Shown: positions 33,523-41,104 of the stretch, piece by piece | How the letters are laid out: each line of letters begins with the position of its first letter | How positions within the stretch are numbered: position 1 is the first letter of the stretch | Program-made: the position numbers and the translations under genes | Origin: JAWXCE01 sp033764775 | Lineage (GTDB): Bacteria; Pseudomonadota; Alphaproteobacteria; Rhizobiales; Rhodomicrobiaceae | Direction: 5' to 3' | DNA length: 64,000 nt | NCBI GenBank assembly: GCA_033764775.1 | Contig: JANRIQ010000017.1 | Location: forward strand, 1 to 64,000 | Notes under the pieces: generated by a model | The model's database searches: none | What the model saw: only the letters and a program-made list of their open reading frames with translations | What the model was told of the DNA's origin: nothing

Positions 33523-34146
33523 TCAGGTGAACGGCACGAAACGCACGGGCATCAGCCGGCGCCAGCGCATGCGGCCCGCGCGCTTGCGGCCGCGAAACAG
33601 ATGCTGGCTTTTCCGGTCGCCGCCGAGCGGCAGCACAATGACGCCGCCCTCGCCCAATTGCTCGATGAGCGCGCGCGGCGGCTCCCGTGCGGCGGCGGTG
33701 ACGATGACCCGGTCGAAGGGCGCATGCTCGGCCCAGCCGGCCGCGCCGTCGCCATGGGCGATCTCCACATTGTTGAAGCCCAGCGCCTCGATGCGGGCGA
33801 GCGCCTCCATCGCGAGCGGGCGGTGGGTCTCGACGCTGTACACCTTCGCCGCGAGCCGGGCGAGCACCGCCGTCTGATAGCCCGAACCGGCGCCGATTTC
33901 GAGCACGCGCGCGGCGTCGCCCAAATCAAGCGCCTCCGTCATATACGCCACGATGAATGGCTGCGAGATGGTCTGGCCGCAGCCGATGCGCAGCGCCTCG
34001 TCAGCGTAGGCCTCATCCCCGAGGTCGGGCGGCGCGAACGCTTCCCGCGGCACGCTCTCCATGGCGCGCAGCACGCGCTCGCCCGCGGCGCCCTCGCGGC
34101 GCAGTTTGGCGAACAGCTTCTCCCGCGCTTCGGCCAGCCGCGACAT
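33523..34146 (-). CDS. pcm: Protein-L-isoaspartate O-methyltransferase
   Basis: A 207-aa protein with the Pcm pattern: VPREAFAPPDLGDEAYADEA, LRIGCGQTISQPFIVAYMTE (substrate loop), VLEIGAGSGYQTAVLARLA (SAM motif I), VYSVETHRPLAMEALAR and DRVIVTAAAREPPRALIEQL. It uses S-adenosylmethionine to repair isoaspartyl residues in aged proteins. The order pcm-nlpD is conserved in proteobacteria, usually with surE upstream; surE is missing here. Confidence 0.95.
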   Translation of the reverse strand: MSRLAEAREKLFAKLRREGAAGERVLRAMESVPREAFAPPDLGDEAYADEALRIGCGQTISQPFIVAYMTEALDLGDAARVLEIGAGSGYQTAVLARLAAKVYSVETHRPLAMEALARIEALGFNNVEIAHGDGAAGWAEHAPFDRVIVTAAAREPPRALIEQLGEGGVIVLPLGGDRKSQHLFRGRKRAGRMRWRRLMPVRFVPFT

Positions 34147-34200
34147 GTTGAACCCTCGACGGCTTAACGTGCCTATGCTGCGCGAGTTTCCGCCCCCGGG

Positions 34201-34410
34201 CTAAAATGCGTCGACGTAGACCGACACCGCACTGGGCGGCGGCACGGGCAGGCCGTCTTCGCGAAGGCCTTCGATGTGGAAGGCGATGGCGCTGGCGATC
34301 TCCCTTTGCGTTTCTTCGAGCGTATCACCGAGCGCGACACAGCCAGGCAAGTCGGGCACATACGCGGCGAAGTACGGCCCCGCGTTTTCGATGACGACAG
34401 CGTAACGCAT
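34201..34410 (-). CDS. hicB: HicB-family antitoxin, orphan
   Basis: A 69-aa protein from ATG 34410. It matches the HicB N-terminal domain: YAVVIENAGPYFAAYVPDLP, GCVALGDTLEETQREIASAI and FHIEGLREDGLPVPPPSAV. No HicA toxin lies beside it and the DNA-binding C-terminal domain is absent, as in many solitary HicB proteins. Its start codon overlaps the stop of the 51-aa membrane gene (TGATG), so the two are translated together. It sits where surE is usually found. Confidence 0.88.
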   Translation of the reverse strand: MRYAVVIENAGPYFAAYVPDLPGCVALGDTLEETQREIASAIAFHIEGLREDGLPVPPPSAVSVYVDAF

Positions 34411-34565
34411 CAATATCTTCCCCAACCATCCGATAGCATCGTAAAGAATACAAATAAGCCAGTTAAAAGTAAAAACCCCAAGCCGGGTCCTATTGCTCCA
34501 GAAAAGAGAGCAAACAAAGTTGCGATAAACGATAAAAGAGCTAGCCCTGCCCACAATAAAATCAT
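34410..34565 (-). CDS. Membrane microprotein (51 aa) upstream of hicB
   Basis: Starts at ATG 34565 with a strong GGGAGAGG ribosome site 3 bases upstream. It encodes 51 residues with two hydrophobic segments, LLWAGLALLSFIATLFALFS and GFLLLTGLFVFFTML, separated by GAIGPGL, and a polar end SDGWGRY. The stop TGA overlaps the hicB ATG. The DNA is much richer in A/T than serS and pcm, pointing to acquisition. No family recognised. Confidence 0.65.
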   Translation of the reverse strand: MILLWAGLALLSFIATLFALFSGAIGPGLGFLLLTGLFVFFTMLSDGWGRY

Positions 34566-34578
34566 TTACCTCTCCCAG

Positions 34579-36048
34579 TTATGCGTGAATAACGTCGAGG
34601 CCGCCCATATAGGGGACGAGCGCTTCCGGCACGCGCACCGAGCCGTCGGCCTCCTGATAGTTCTCCAGCACGGCGACGAGCGTGCGCCCGACCGCCAGCC
34701 CCGAGCCGTTCAGCGTGTGCACGTAATGCAGTTTGCCGTCCGCATCCCGGTAGCGCGCGCCTTCGCCAGGTTTGGCCGGGTTCGCCATGCGCCGCGCCTG
34801 GAAGTCGCCGCAGTTCGAACAAGAGGAAATCTCGCGATAGGCGTTCTGGCCGGGCAGCCACACCTCGATGTCGTAGGTTTTGCGCGCCGAGAAGCCCATG
34901 TCGCCGGTGCAAAGCACGACGGTGCGGAACGGCAAGCCGAGACGGCGCAGCACCTCCTCCGCGCAGGCCGTCATGCGCTCGTGCTCGGCCTCCGACTGCT
35001 CTGGAGTGGTGATCGAGACGAGTTCGACCTTGGAGAACTGGTGCTGGCGGATGATGCCGCGCGTGTCGCGGCCCGCGGCGCCTGCCTCCGCGCGGAAGCA
35101 CGGCGTGTGCGCGGTGAGGCGCATCGGCAGTTGGCTTTCCGCCAGCACGCTCTCGCGCACCAGGTTGGTCAGCGACACCTCCGCCGTCGGTATCATCCAA
35201 TAATGATCGCGATTTTCTAACTGCTCTGCGATGGCTTTAAGAGCGGTGAGCGCGGTTTCCTGATCCGTTGCTTTTCCCACGCTTCTCCGCCAAATCTCTG
35301 GATCAAGGATGCGCGAGACATTGAATAAATCCTCCGCGAACTTCGGCAATTGCCCGGTGCCGAACATGGCGTCGTCCTTGACGAGCAGCGGTGGGTTCAC
35401 CTCGGTGTAGCCCCCAATGGTGCCGCCCTGCCCTTCGCCGCCCTTCTTCCCCTTGCCCTTCGCCTGGATTGCCTGCTCCGGCCCGGTGTGCAGGTCGAGC
35501 ATGAACGCGGCTAGCGCCCGCTCCAGCCGCGCAAGCGGCCCCTTCAGCACCACGAAGCGCGCGCCGGACATGCGCGCCGCCGCCTCGAAGTCCATCAGGC
35601 CCAGCGCCTCGCCGATCTCGAAATGCTGCTTCGGCGCAAAGTCGAACGGGCGCGGCTCGCCGACCCGTCGCACCTCCACGTTGCCTTTTTCGTCCACGCC
35701 GTCGGGCACGTCAGGCGCGGGCAGGTTCGGGATGATGGCGAGCGCCTGGCGGAGCTGCTCGTCGAGTTCGCGCTCGCGCGCCTCACCCGCTGCAAGCGCT
35801 TCCTTGAGGCTCGCGACCTCCGCCATGAGCTTTTCCGCGAGCGCCGGGTCGCCGCCCTTGCCCTTAGCCTTGCCGATCTCCTTGGAGGCCGCGTTGCGCC
35901 GCGCCTGCGCCTCCTGCAGCCGGGTGATGACCGCGCGCCGCTCTTCGTCGAGCGCCAGGATCGCCGCCGATTGCGCCTCAAGCCCCCGCCGCGCAAGGCC
36001 AGCGTCGAACGCGGCCGGATTCTCCCTGATCCACTTGAGGTCGTGCAT
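34579..36048 (-). CDS. serS: Seryl-tRNA synthetase with two insertions
   Basis: A 489-aa class II aminoacyl-tRNA synthetase from ATG 36048. The N-terminal coiled-coil arm (about 25-105), GYTEVNPPLLVKDDAMFGTG (motif 1 region), TPCFRAEAGAAGRDTRGIIR (motif 2) and GSGLAVGRTLVAVLENYQ (motif 3) are intact. Compared with the usual length of about 425-430 there are two extra segments: a Lys/Gly-rich one at about residues 189-211 and a 40-residue helical one at about 244-283, between EDLFNV and HYWMIPTAEV. The second insert is lower in GC. Product: Ser-tRNA(Ser) and precursor for Sec. Confidence 0.95.
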   Translation of the reverse strand: MHDLKWIRENPAAFDAGLARRGLEAQSAAILALDEERRAVITRLQEAQARRNAASKEIGKAKGKGGDPALAEKLMAEVASLKEALAAGEARERELDEQLRQALAIIPNLPAPDVPDGVDEKGNVEVRRVGEPRPFDFAPKQHFEIGEALGLMDFEAAARMSGARFVVLKGPLARLERALAAFMLDLHTGPEQAIQAKGKGKKGGEGQGGTIGGYTEVNPPLLVKDDAMFGTGQLPKFAEDLFNVSRILDPEIWRRSVGKATDQETALTALKAIAEQLENRDHYWMIPTAEVSLTNLVRESVLAESQLPMRLTAHTPCFRAEAGAAGRDTRGIIRQHQFSKVELVSITTPEQSEAEHERMTACAEEVLRRLGLPFRTVVLCTGDMGFSARKTYDIEVWLPGQNAYREISSCSNCGDFQARRMANPAKPGEGARYRDADGKLHYVHTLNGSGLAVGRTLVAVLENYQEADGSVRVPEALVPYMGGLDVIHA

Positions 36049-36127
36049 GGCGGCTCCTTGCGCTCGGCGAAGCGCAAGCAATAAGACCGAGGCGGCGCGC
36101 CGTAAAGCTGCGGCTCGAGTTTTCCGC

Positions 36128-36925
36128 CTAAACCGCGTCGGCGGCGGCGCGGGCGGCCTCGTCGCGCTCACGCTTTTTCTCGACCATGCGCGCGGAAATG
36201 ATCGACAGCTCGTAAAGCAGCAGCGTGGGGATGGCGAGGCCGGTCTGGCTGATCGGGTCCGGAGGCGTTAGCAGCGCGGCGACGGCGAACACGAGCACGA
36301 TGGCGTAGCGGCGCTTGGCCCGCAGCCAGTCGGAGGTCACCAGCCCCGCCTTGGCGAGCAAGGTCAGCAGCACGGGCAACTGAAAGCAGATGCCGAAGCC
36401 CAAGATCAGCGCCATGATCAGGCTGAGATACTCGCTCACGCGCGCGGTGAGCTGGATGCCGACCTGCCCCTCGCCGGCTGACTGCTGCATTGAGAGGAAA
36501 AACTTCATGGCGAGCGGCATGATCATGAAATAGACGAGCGCCGCCCCCAGCATGAACAGGATGGGCGTCGCGATGAGAAACGGCGTGAAGGCCTGCCGCT
36601 CGCTTTTGTAGAGGCCGGGAGCGACGAACATATAAATTTGCGTAGCGATGACCGGGAAAGCGAGAAACAGCGCGCCGAAAAGCGCAAGACGCATCTGCGT
36701 GAAGAAAAACTCCTGCGGCGCCGTGTAGATCATCTCCACGGGCACGTTTTCACCCGCCGCCCACTGATAGGGCCAGACAAGGATGTTGTAGATGTCGCGG
36801 GCGAAGAAAAAGCAGATCGCGAAGCAGGCGATGATCGCGAGCACCGACCAGATCAGCCGTTGCCGCAGCTCGATCAGGTGATCGAGGAGCGGCGCTTTGG
36901 TGTCGTCGAAATTTTCGGCTGTCAT
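36128..36925 (-). CDS. tatC: Sec-independent translocase TatC
   Basis: A 265-aa protein with six membrane segments. Conserved TatC motifs: KAPLLDHLIELRQRLIWSV (signal-peptide receptor face with the Glu), PQEFFFTQMRLALFGALFLA (residues after the first periplasmic loop), and FPVIATQIYMFVAPGLYKSE. TatBC recognises twin-arginine signal peptides; the Mo-hydroxylase large subunit and SoxY in this window carry such signals. Ends in a charged cytoplasmic tail. Confidence 0.96.
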   Translation of the reverse strand: MTAENFDDTKAPLLDHLIELRQRLIWSVLAIIACFAICFFFARDIYNILVWPYQWAAGENVPVEMIYTAPQEFFFTQMRLALFGALFLAFPVIATQIYMFVAPGLYKSERQAFTPFLIATPILFMLGAALVYFMIMPLAMKFFLSMQQSAGEGQVGIQLTARVSEYLSLIMALILGFGICFQLPVLLTLLAKAGLVTSDWLRAKRRYAIVLVFAVAALLTPPDPISQTGLAIPTLLLYELSIISARMVEKKRERDEAARAAADAV

Positions 36926-36937
36926 GAACGCCCCCGA

Positions 36938-37354
36938 TCAAACGCGGGGGGGAGCGGGCGCCGAGATGGCGTCCGGGCCGGGCTGCTGCTCACCCGTTGG
37001 AGGCGCCGGGGGCGCAGGCGAAGCGCTCGGAGGCTCTGGAGCCTGGCGCGCGGCGTCAAACTCGGACGGACTGGCCGGCCGCGACGAAGGCTCCTGCATG
37101 GCGGCATTGATGCTGTTGCGGATCTGGTTCGCTGGATGCATGTCGGCGACGGAACGAAGGTCGCGCTGGATGTCGTCGAAGCCTGTGTCGCGCACCGAAT
37201 CCTCGAACTGGCGTCGAAAATCATCCGCTGAGCGGCGAAACCTGTTCATGGCGCGGCCGAGACCGCGCAGGACGCCGGGCAGCTCTTTCGGCCCGATGAC
37301 GATGATCGCGACGACCGCGATCAGCAACAGCTCCGACCAGCCGATCTCAAACAT
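36938..37354 (-). CDS. tatB: Twin-arginine translocase subunit TatB
   Basis: A 138-aa protein starting MFEIGWSELLLIAVVAIIVI, then GPKELPGVLRGLGRAMNRFR, the single membrane helix, Gly-Pro hinge and amphipathic helix of TatB. The C-terminal half is a Pro/Ala-rich tail. It lies 12 bases upstream of tatC. Confidence 0.95.
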   Translation of the reverse strand: MFEIGWSELLLIAVVAIIVIGPKELPGVLRGLGRAMNRFRRSADDFRRQFEDSVRDTGFDDIQRDLRSVADMHPANQIRNSINAAMQEPSSRPASPSEFDAARQAPEPPSASPAPPAPPTGEQQPGPDAISAPAPPRV

Positions 37355-37396
37355 GACGGAGCACCTCTTGCAGGAGTGACGCGCGGCGGCCCTTGC

Positions 37397-37663
37397 TTAG
37401 CCGGCTTTCGTCTCGCTGCCGGTCCGCGGCGACTCGGGCTTGCCCTGAGCGGCGCCTTCGAGAGACTTGGCGATCTCGGCGCGGGTCTCCTCCTCTTCGG
37501 AGAGGCCTTTCTTGAAGCTCTTTATGCCCTTGGCCACGTCGCCCATCAGCTCGGAGATCTTGCCGCGCCCGAACAGGAGCACGATCAGAACCACCACAAT
37601 AAGCAGCTGGAACCAGCTCGGCGCCAGATACATCAGCTGCAAACCCGTATCGCTCATGCCCAC
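37397..37663 (-). CDS. tatA: Twin-arginine translocase subunit TatA
   Basis: An 88-aa protein with a membrane helix (SWFQLLIVVVLIVLLFGRGK), followed by ISELMGDVAKGIKSFKKGLS, the TatA amphipathic helix with the FGxGK-type hinge. The extra N-terminal 16 residues before the helix are longer than usual. It is the first gene of the tatABC operon, 42 bases upstream of tatB. Confidence 0.93.
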   Translation of the reverse strand: MGMSDTGLQLMYLAPSWFQLLIVVVLIVLLFGRGKISELMGDVAKGIKSFKKGLSEEEETRAEIAKSLEGAAQGKPESPRTGSETKAG

Positions 37664-37740
37664 TTCCTTTCAGATTTGCCGCAAAGATAAGCGCAAAGGA
37701 GAGCCCGCGCAACCGCGGCGCAGCGCAAAAGCCGCAAAAG

Positions 37741-38874
37741 CTAGGGGAGCCGCCGCGATCCGTCTTCGCCGAACACCAGGGCGGCGCCCGAAGGCACGGA
37801 CAAACTCACCTCCTCGCCCGGATCGACGCCGTTGCTCGCTCGCCTCACGTTGACCGGCGCGTCCAGCCCTGCCACGGCGACTTCGAACAGAATGTCGCTG
37901 CCCAGAAAGCGCCGCGCCGTCACCCGGCCCGGAGTTCCCTCTCCCGCCGGCCCCATCACGATGTCCGTCGGACGCAGGCACAGCCGGCCGGGGCCGTCCG
38001 CGACGCCGGGAGCGGGAAAAGCGCCGAGCGGCGAAAGGGCGACGCCGCGGGCCACATCGCAGGGCAGCGCGTTCACCTGGGAGAACGCCTGCGCCACATA
38101 AAGATGCGCCGGGCGGTGATAAAGCTCTTTTGCGGTCCCGTCCTGCACCACGCGGCCTTGACGCATCACAACGATGCGATCGGACAGGCGCATGGCCTCC
38201 TCCGCGTCGTGGGTGACGATGACCGTCGTTGCCCGCGCCTCGCGCAGGATCGCGAGCGCATCCTCGCGCACCGATTGCCGCAACTGGCCGTCCAGCCCGG
38301 AAAAAGGCTCATCCATAAGCAGCACGGCCGGACGCGGGGCCATGGCGCGCGCCAGCGCCACCCGCTGCTGTTGCCCGCCCGAGAGCGCATGCGGGTAGCT
38401 TTCAGCGTGATGGCTGAGGCCGACGCGTTCGAGCGACGCCCGCGCCTCGCGCAAAGCGGCCGCGCGCCCGAGACGCTTCAGTCCGAACGCCACATTCTCA
38501 ATAACGCGCAGATGGGGGAACAACGCGAAATCCTGAAACATCAGGCCGACGCCGCGCTGCTCCGGCGGCGTATGGCGTCCGCCCGACGCCTCCAGCCCGG
38601 CGATGTGGATGGTTCCGTGCGAGACCCGCTCGATGCCCGCGATGAGGCGCAGCAAGGTCGATTTACCGCAACCGGAGGGCCCGAGCAGACAAATGATCTC
38701 GCCCGTCTCGACCCGCAGGCTCACATCTTCGACCGCCGAAACGGCGCCGTAACGCTTGCCCACATTGCGCAACGCCAGCTCCACCGCGATGGTGGCCGCC
38801 GCCTTCCGGCGCGCCGCGGGCGCTGCATTGGCCAGGGTTCGAGCCTGGCTATCGATGGGTTTCAGGTGGGACAC
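37741..38874 (-). CDS. ABC transporter ATP-binding protein (FbpC/PotA-like)
   Basis: A 377-aa protein. The nucleotide-binding domain has CLLGPSGCGKSTLLRLIAG (Walker A), GLMFQDFALFPHLRVIENVA (Q-loop), HALSGGQQQRVALARAMAPR (signature), VLLMDEPFSGLD (Walker B) and TVIVTHDAEEAMRLSD (H-loop). Residues about 255-377 form TOBE-like beta domains. The class imports ferric iron, polyamines or sulfate. No permease or binding-protein gene adjoins it, so the substrate is unknown. Confidence 0.88.
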   Translation of the reverse strand: MSHLKPIDSQARTLANAAPAARRKAAATIAVELALRNVGKRYGAVSAVEDVSLRVETGEIICLLGPSGCGKSTLLRLIAGIERVSHGTIHIAGLEASGGRHTPPEQRGVGLMFQDFALFPHLRVIENVAFGLKRLGRAAALREARASLERVGLSHHAESYPHALSGGQQQRVALARAMAPRPAVLLMDEPFSGLDGQLRQSVREDALAILREARATTVIVTHDAEEAMRLSDRIVVMRQGRVVQDGTAKELYHRPAHLYVAQAFSQVNALPCDVARGVALSPLGAFPAPGVADGPGRLCLRPTDIVMGPAGEGTPGRVTARRFLGSDILFEVAVAGLDAPVNVRRASNGVDPGEEVSLSVPSGAALVFGEDGSRRLP

Positions 38875-39134
38875 GCCACGCCTCTTGCCGCCGCGCCCGA
38901 CGCGGTTGCGCCCAAGATCGGCGTTTTCGCGGAGAAGTTCAAGCCGCGCGGCCGCACCTGCCTGAAAATGCGCCCTGAAAGGAACCTGAAGATGACCAGA
39001 TCGTTCAGAAAAAAGTCATTTTTGGTTTGCTTTAAATGACGGCTTCGGGCGGCGGGGGTTTTCGATAAGCGCGGCCTGCAAGCATTCCCAGTCACGCTTC
39101 GAGATCAATCCAGGCACTTTTCAGGGAGACTGTC

Positions 39135-39512
39135 ATGAAATCCATTCTATTGGGCGCAGCAGCGCTCATCGCGTTCTCCGGGGCCGCGTTCGCGCAGGGC
39201 GGAGCCGCCGCGCCGAGCGTGAAGCCCGCCGACGTGGCCAAAGTCGCCGCCTCCATCAAGGGCGACGCCGCCAAGCTGAAAGCCTACTGCGAGATGCAAG
39301 ACCTCTACAATCAATCATACGAGGCGGGCGAGAAGAAGGACGACAAGAAAGCCGAAGAGCTGGCGAACAAAGCCGATGAACTCGGCAAAAGCCTCGGCGC
39401 GGATTACGAGAAAATCATGGTGGCCGGCGCCGACATCGACCCGGAGTCGAAAGAGGGCCAAGACTTTTACGCCGGCTTTGAAGACCTCGACAAGTCCTGC
39501 GAGAAAAAATAA
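39135..39512 (+). CDS. Secreted helical hypothetical protein
   Basis: A 125-aa protein with a signal peptide (MKSILLGAAALIAFSGAAFA). The mature part is highly charged and helical (KLKAYCEMQDLYNQSYEAGE, then KKDDKKAEELANKADELGK) with two cysteines (CEMQ and SCEKK). No domain recognised; similar small periplasmic proteins occur in Rhizobiales. A 260-base spacer upstream divides it from the ABC gene; a clear terminator follows. Confidence 0.7.
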   Translation: MKSILLGAAALIAFSGAAFAQGGAAAPSVKPADVAKVAASIKGDAAKLKAYCEMQDLYNQSYEAGEKKDDKKAEELANKADELGKSLGADYEKIMVAGADIDPESKEGQDFYAGFEDLDKSCEKK

Positions 39513-39523
39513 CTCAGCCGCGT

Positions 39524-39560
39524 AAAGGGACGCTCAAGCCATGGGCGTCCCTTTCGTTTT
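39524..39560 (+). terminator. Rho-independent terminator
   Basis: A perfect 10-bp stem AAAGGGACGC / GCGTCCCTTT with an 11-base loop, followed by CGTTTTCTT, 11 bases after the stop of the secreted gene. Confidence 0.75.
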
Positions 39561-39633
39561 CTTCGACGACGACCGCCGCCCCCAACACCAGACTTGAGGC
39601 CAAAGCCGGCGCCATCCGCCTGGCTCTTGGACG

Positions 39634-40056
39634 CTACTCGATGCTCGGCCGCCCCCGGCCTTGCTTGACCGCCGACCGCATGCTTTTCGATTTCGCCCGC
39701 CGCAGTTTGCTGGCGAAGGCCGGCTGTGTCGATATTCGGGCAGGGGCTACATACGCCGCGCGCCTGATCAGCTCAATCATGCGGTCGCGGGCGGCGGCGC
39801 GGTTGCGCTCTTGGGTGCGGTGCTCTCGCGCGGTGATGACCACGGCGCCGTCTACGGTCGCGCGGCTGCCCGCCAACCGCAGCAAGCGCTCAACCACGGT
39901 CGGCGGGAGCGACGAGGCGGCCGCGTTGAAACGGAGTTGCACGGCCGTCGCCACCTTGTTCACGTTCTGGCCGCCGGGGCCGGACGCTTGGATGAATCGC
40001 TCCTCAAGATCGGCGTCGTCGATCGCCAGCGTCGCGGTGACGGGGATGCGGGCCAT
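39634..40056 (-). CDS. arfB: Alternative ribosome-rescue factor ArfB (YaeJ)
   Basis: A 140-aa protein with the release-factor GGQ loop, FIQASGPGGQNVNKVATAVQ, and a basic C-terminal tail (KLRRAKSKSMRSAVKQGRG) that enters the empty mRNA channel. The size and lack of codon-recognition domain distinguish it from RF1/RF2. It hydrolyses peptidyl-tRNA on stalled ribosomes. Confidence 0.93.
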   Translation of the reverse strand: MARIPVTATLAIDDADLEERFIQASGPGGQNVNKVATAVQLRFNAAASSLPPTVVERLLRLAGSRATVDGAVVITAREHRTQERNRAAARDRMIELIRRAAYVAPARISTQPAFASKLRRAKSKSMRSAVKQGRGRPSIE

Positions 40057-40059
40057 ACG

Positions 40060-41016
40060 TCACATGGTCAGCTCGTAGACGTACGCGGAAATGACGCCGG
40101 GGCGCGCCGGGTCTTGCTGCGGGCCGTCGTTGATGACGAGCAGGCGGCCGTCGATCAGGGTCATCGCCTCGGGCTTCACCGTGTCGTCGCCGGGCAAATC
40201 CATGAGCTTCCTCGCCTGCGCGCCGCCGGCGAACGCGGTGCGCCAAAGATATAGCGCGTATGGGCCGTTCGCCGTCACCTGCGGCCCAGCGATGATCAGC
40301 GCGTCCTCGCCGGCCGCCAGCAGATCGCGCACGCCGAGGCCGCCGAGGTCGAGCGTCTTCATCGGCGCCCAACCCCAGTCCTGCTCCTTGATGGCCAGTT
40401 CGTCGCCGATCTTGAGTTCGATGCGGATAATCACGGCTCGGCCCTCAATCAGCGGACGGCGCAACCCCACGAGCGCATACCTGCCCTTCACCGCGAAACC
40501 CTCGATGTCCAGCCAGTCTTGCTTCTCGAAAATCGCGGCGTTAAGCGGCCCCTTGTCTTCCTCGACCGCCCAGAGCAGGCTGCCCGTCTTCTCCTTGCGC
40601 GGCAGGCTAACGCCGGATTGCGGTTCGCCGTGCTTATTGAGCGTAAGGAAGCCGAGGAGCGTGCGCGGCGCCTTCACCTCATCCGGCACGCCGCCGAGCT
40701 GCGTCCGCTTGATGGCGTGCGAGCCGCAAATCCACAGGCGCTCGCCGTCCCAGGCCAGCGCCTCGACATCGGCCTCGCGCTCTGGCCTATCTGGATCCAG
40801 CCAATCGAAATAGTCCGCGAGGCGGTACTGCCGCGCCGCGCTGAAGCCGTCGCCCACGCGCTCCAGCCGCTCGATCGTCGCGCCCTCGTCGGACGCCGTC
40901 CACAGATGCGCGCCCGTCCACGCCGCGCCGGAGATGTTGTCGAGCTTCGGCTTCTCGCCCTGCCAGAAGGCGGGGTCGAGCGCGCTGTAGTCGAGCGTGA
41001 TGCGTTGAGCGGTCAT
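40060..41016 (-). CDS. DUF3616 protein
   Basis: A 318-aa protein from ATG 41016. Pattern: LDNISGAAWTGAHLWTASDE, then DVEALAWDGERLWICGSHAI, DIEGFAVKGRYALVGLRRPL and KPEAMTLIDGRLLVINDG, a beta-propeller-like repeat seen in DUF3616. No signal peptide. The family's role is unknown. It begins 89 bases from the divergent prfC start and stops 3 bases before arfB starts. Confidence 0.78.
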   Translation of the reverse strand: MTAQRITLDYSALDPAFWQGEKPKLDNISGAAWTGAHLWTASDEGATIERLERVGDGFSAARQYRLADYFDWLDPDRPEREADVEALAWDGERLWICGSHAIKRTQLGGVPDEVKAPRTLLGFLTLNKHGEPQSGVSLPRKEKTGSLLWAVEEDKGPLNAAIFEKQDWLDIEGFAVKGRYALVGLRRPLIEGRAVIIRIELKIGDELAIKEQDWGWAPMKTLDLGGLGVRDLLAAGEDALIIAGPQVTANGPYALYLWRTAFAGGAQARKLMDLPGDDTVKPEAMTLIDGRLLVINDGPQQDPARPGVISAYVYELTM

Positions 41017-41104
41017 TGCACTCCTCCTCCGCAACCTTAACAGACCGCCGCACCCGGCGATATGTATGCTTGCGCTTCTTTCTGTAAGGCCCAATAAAGC
41101 GCGC

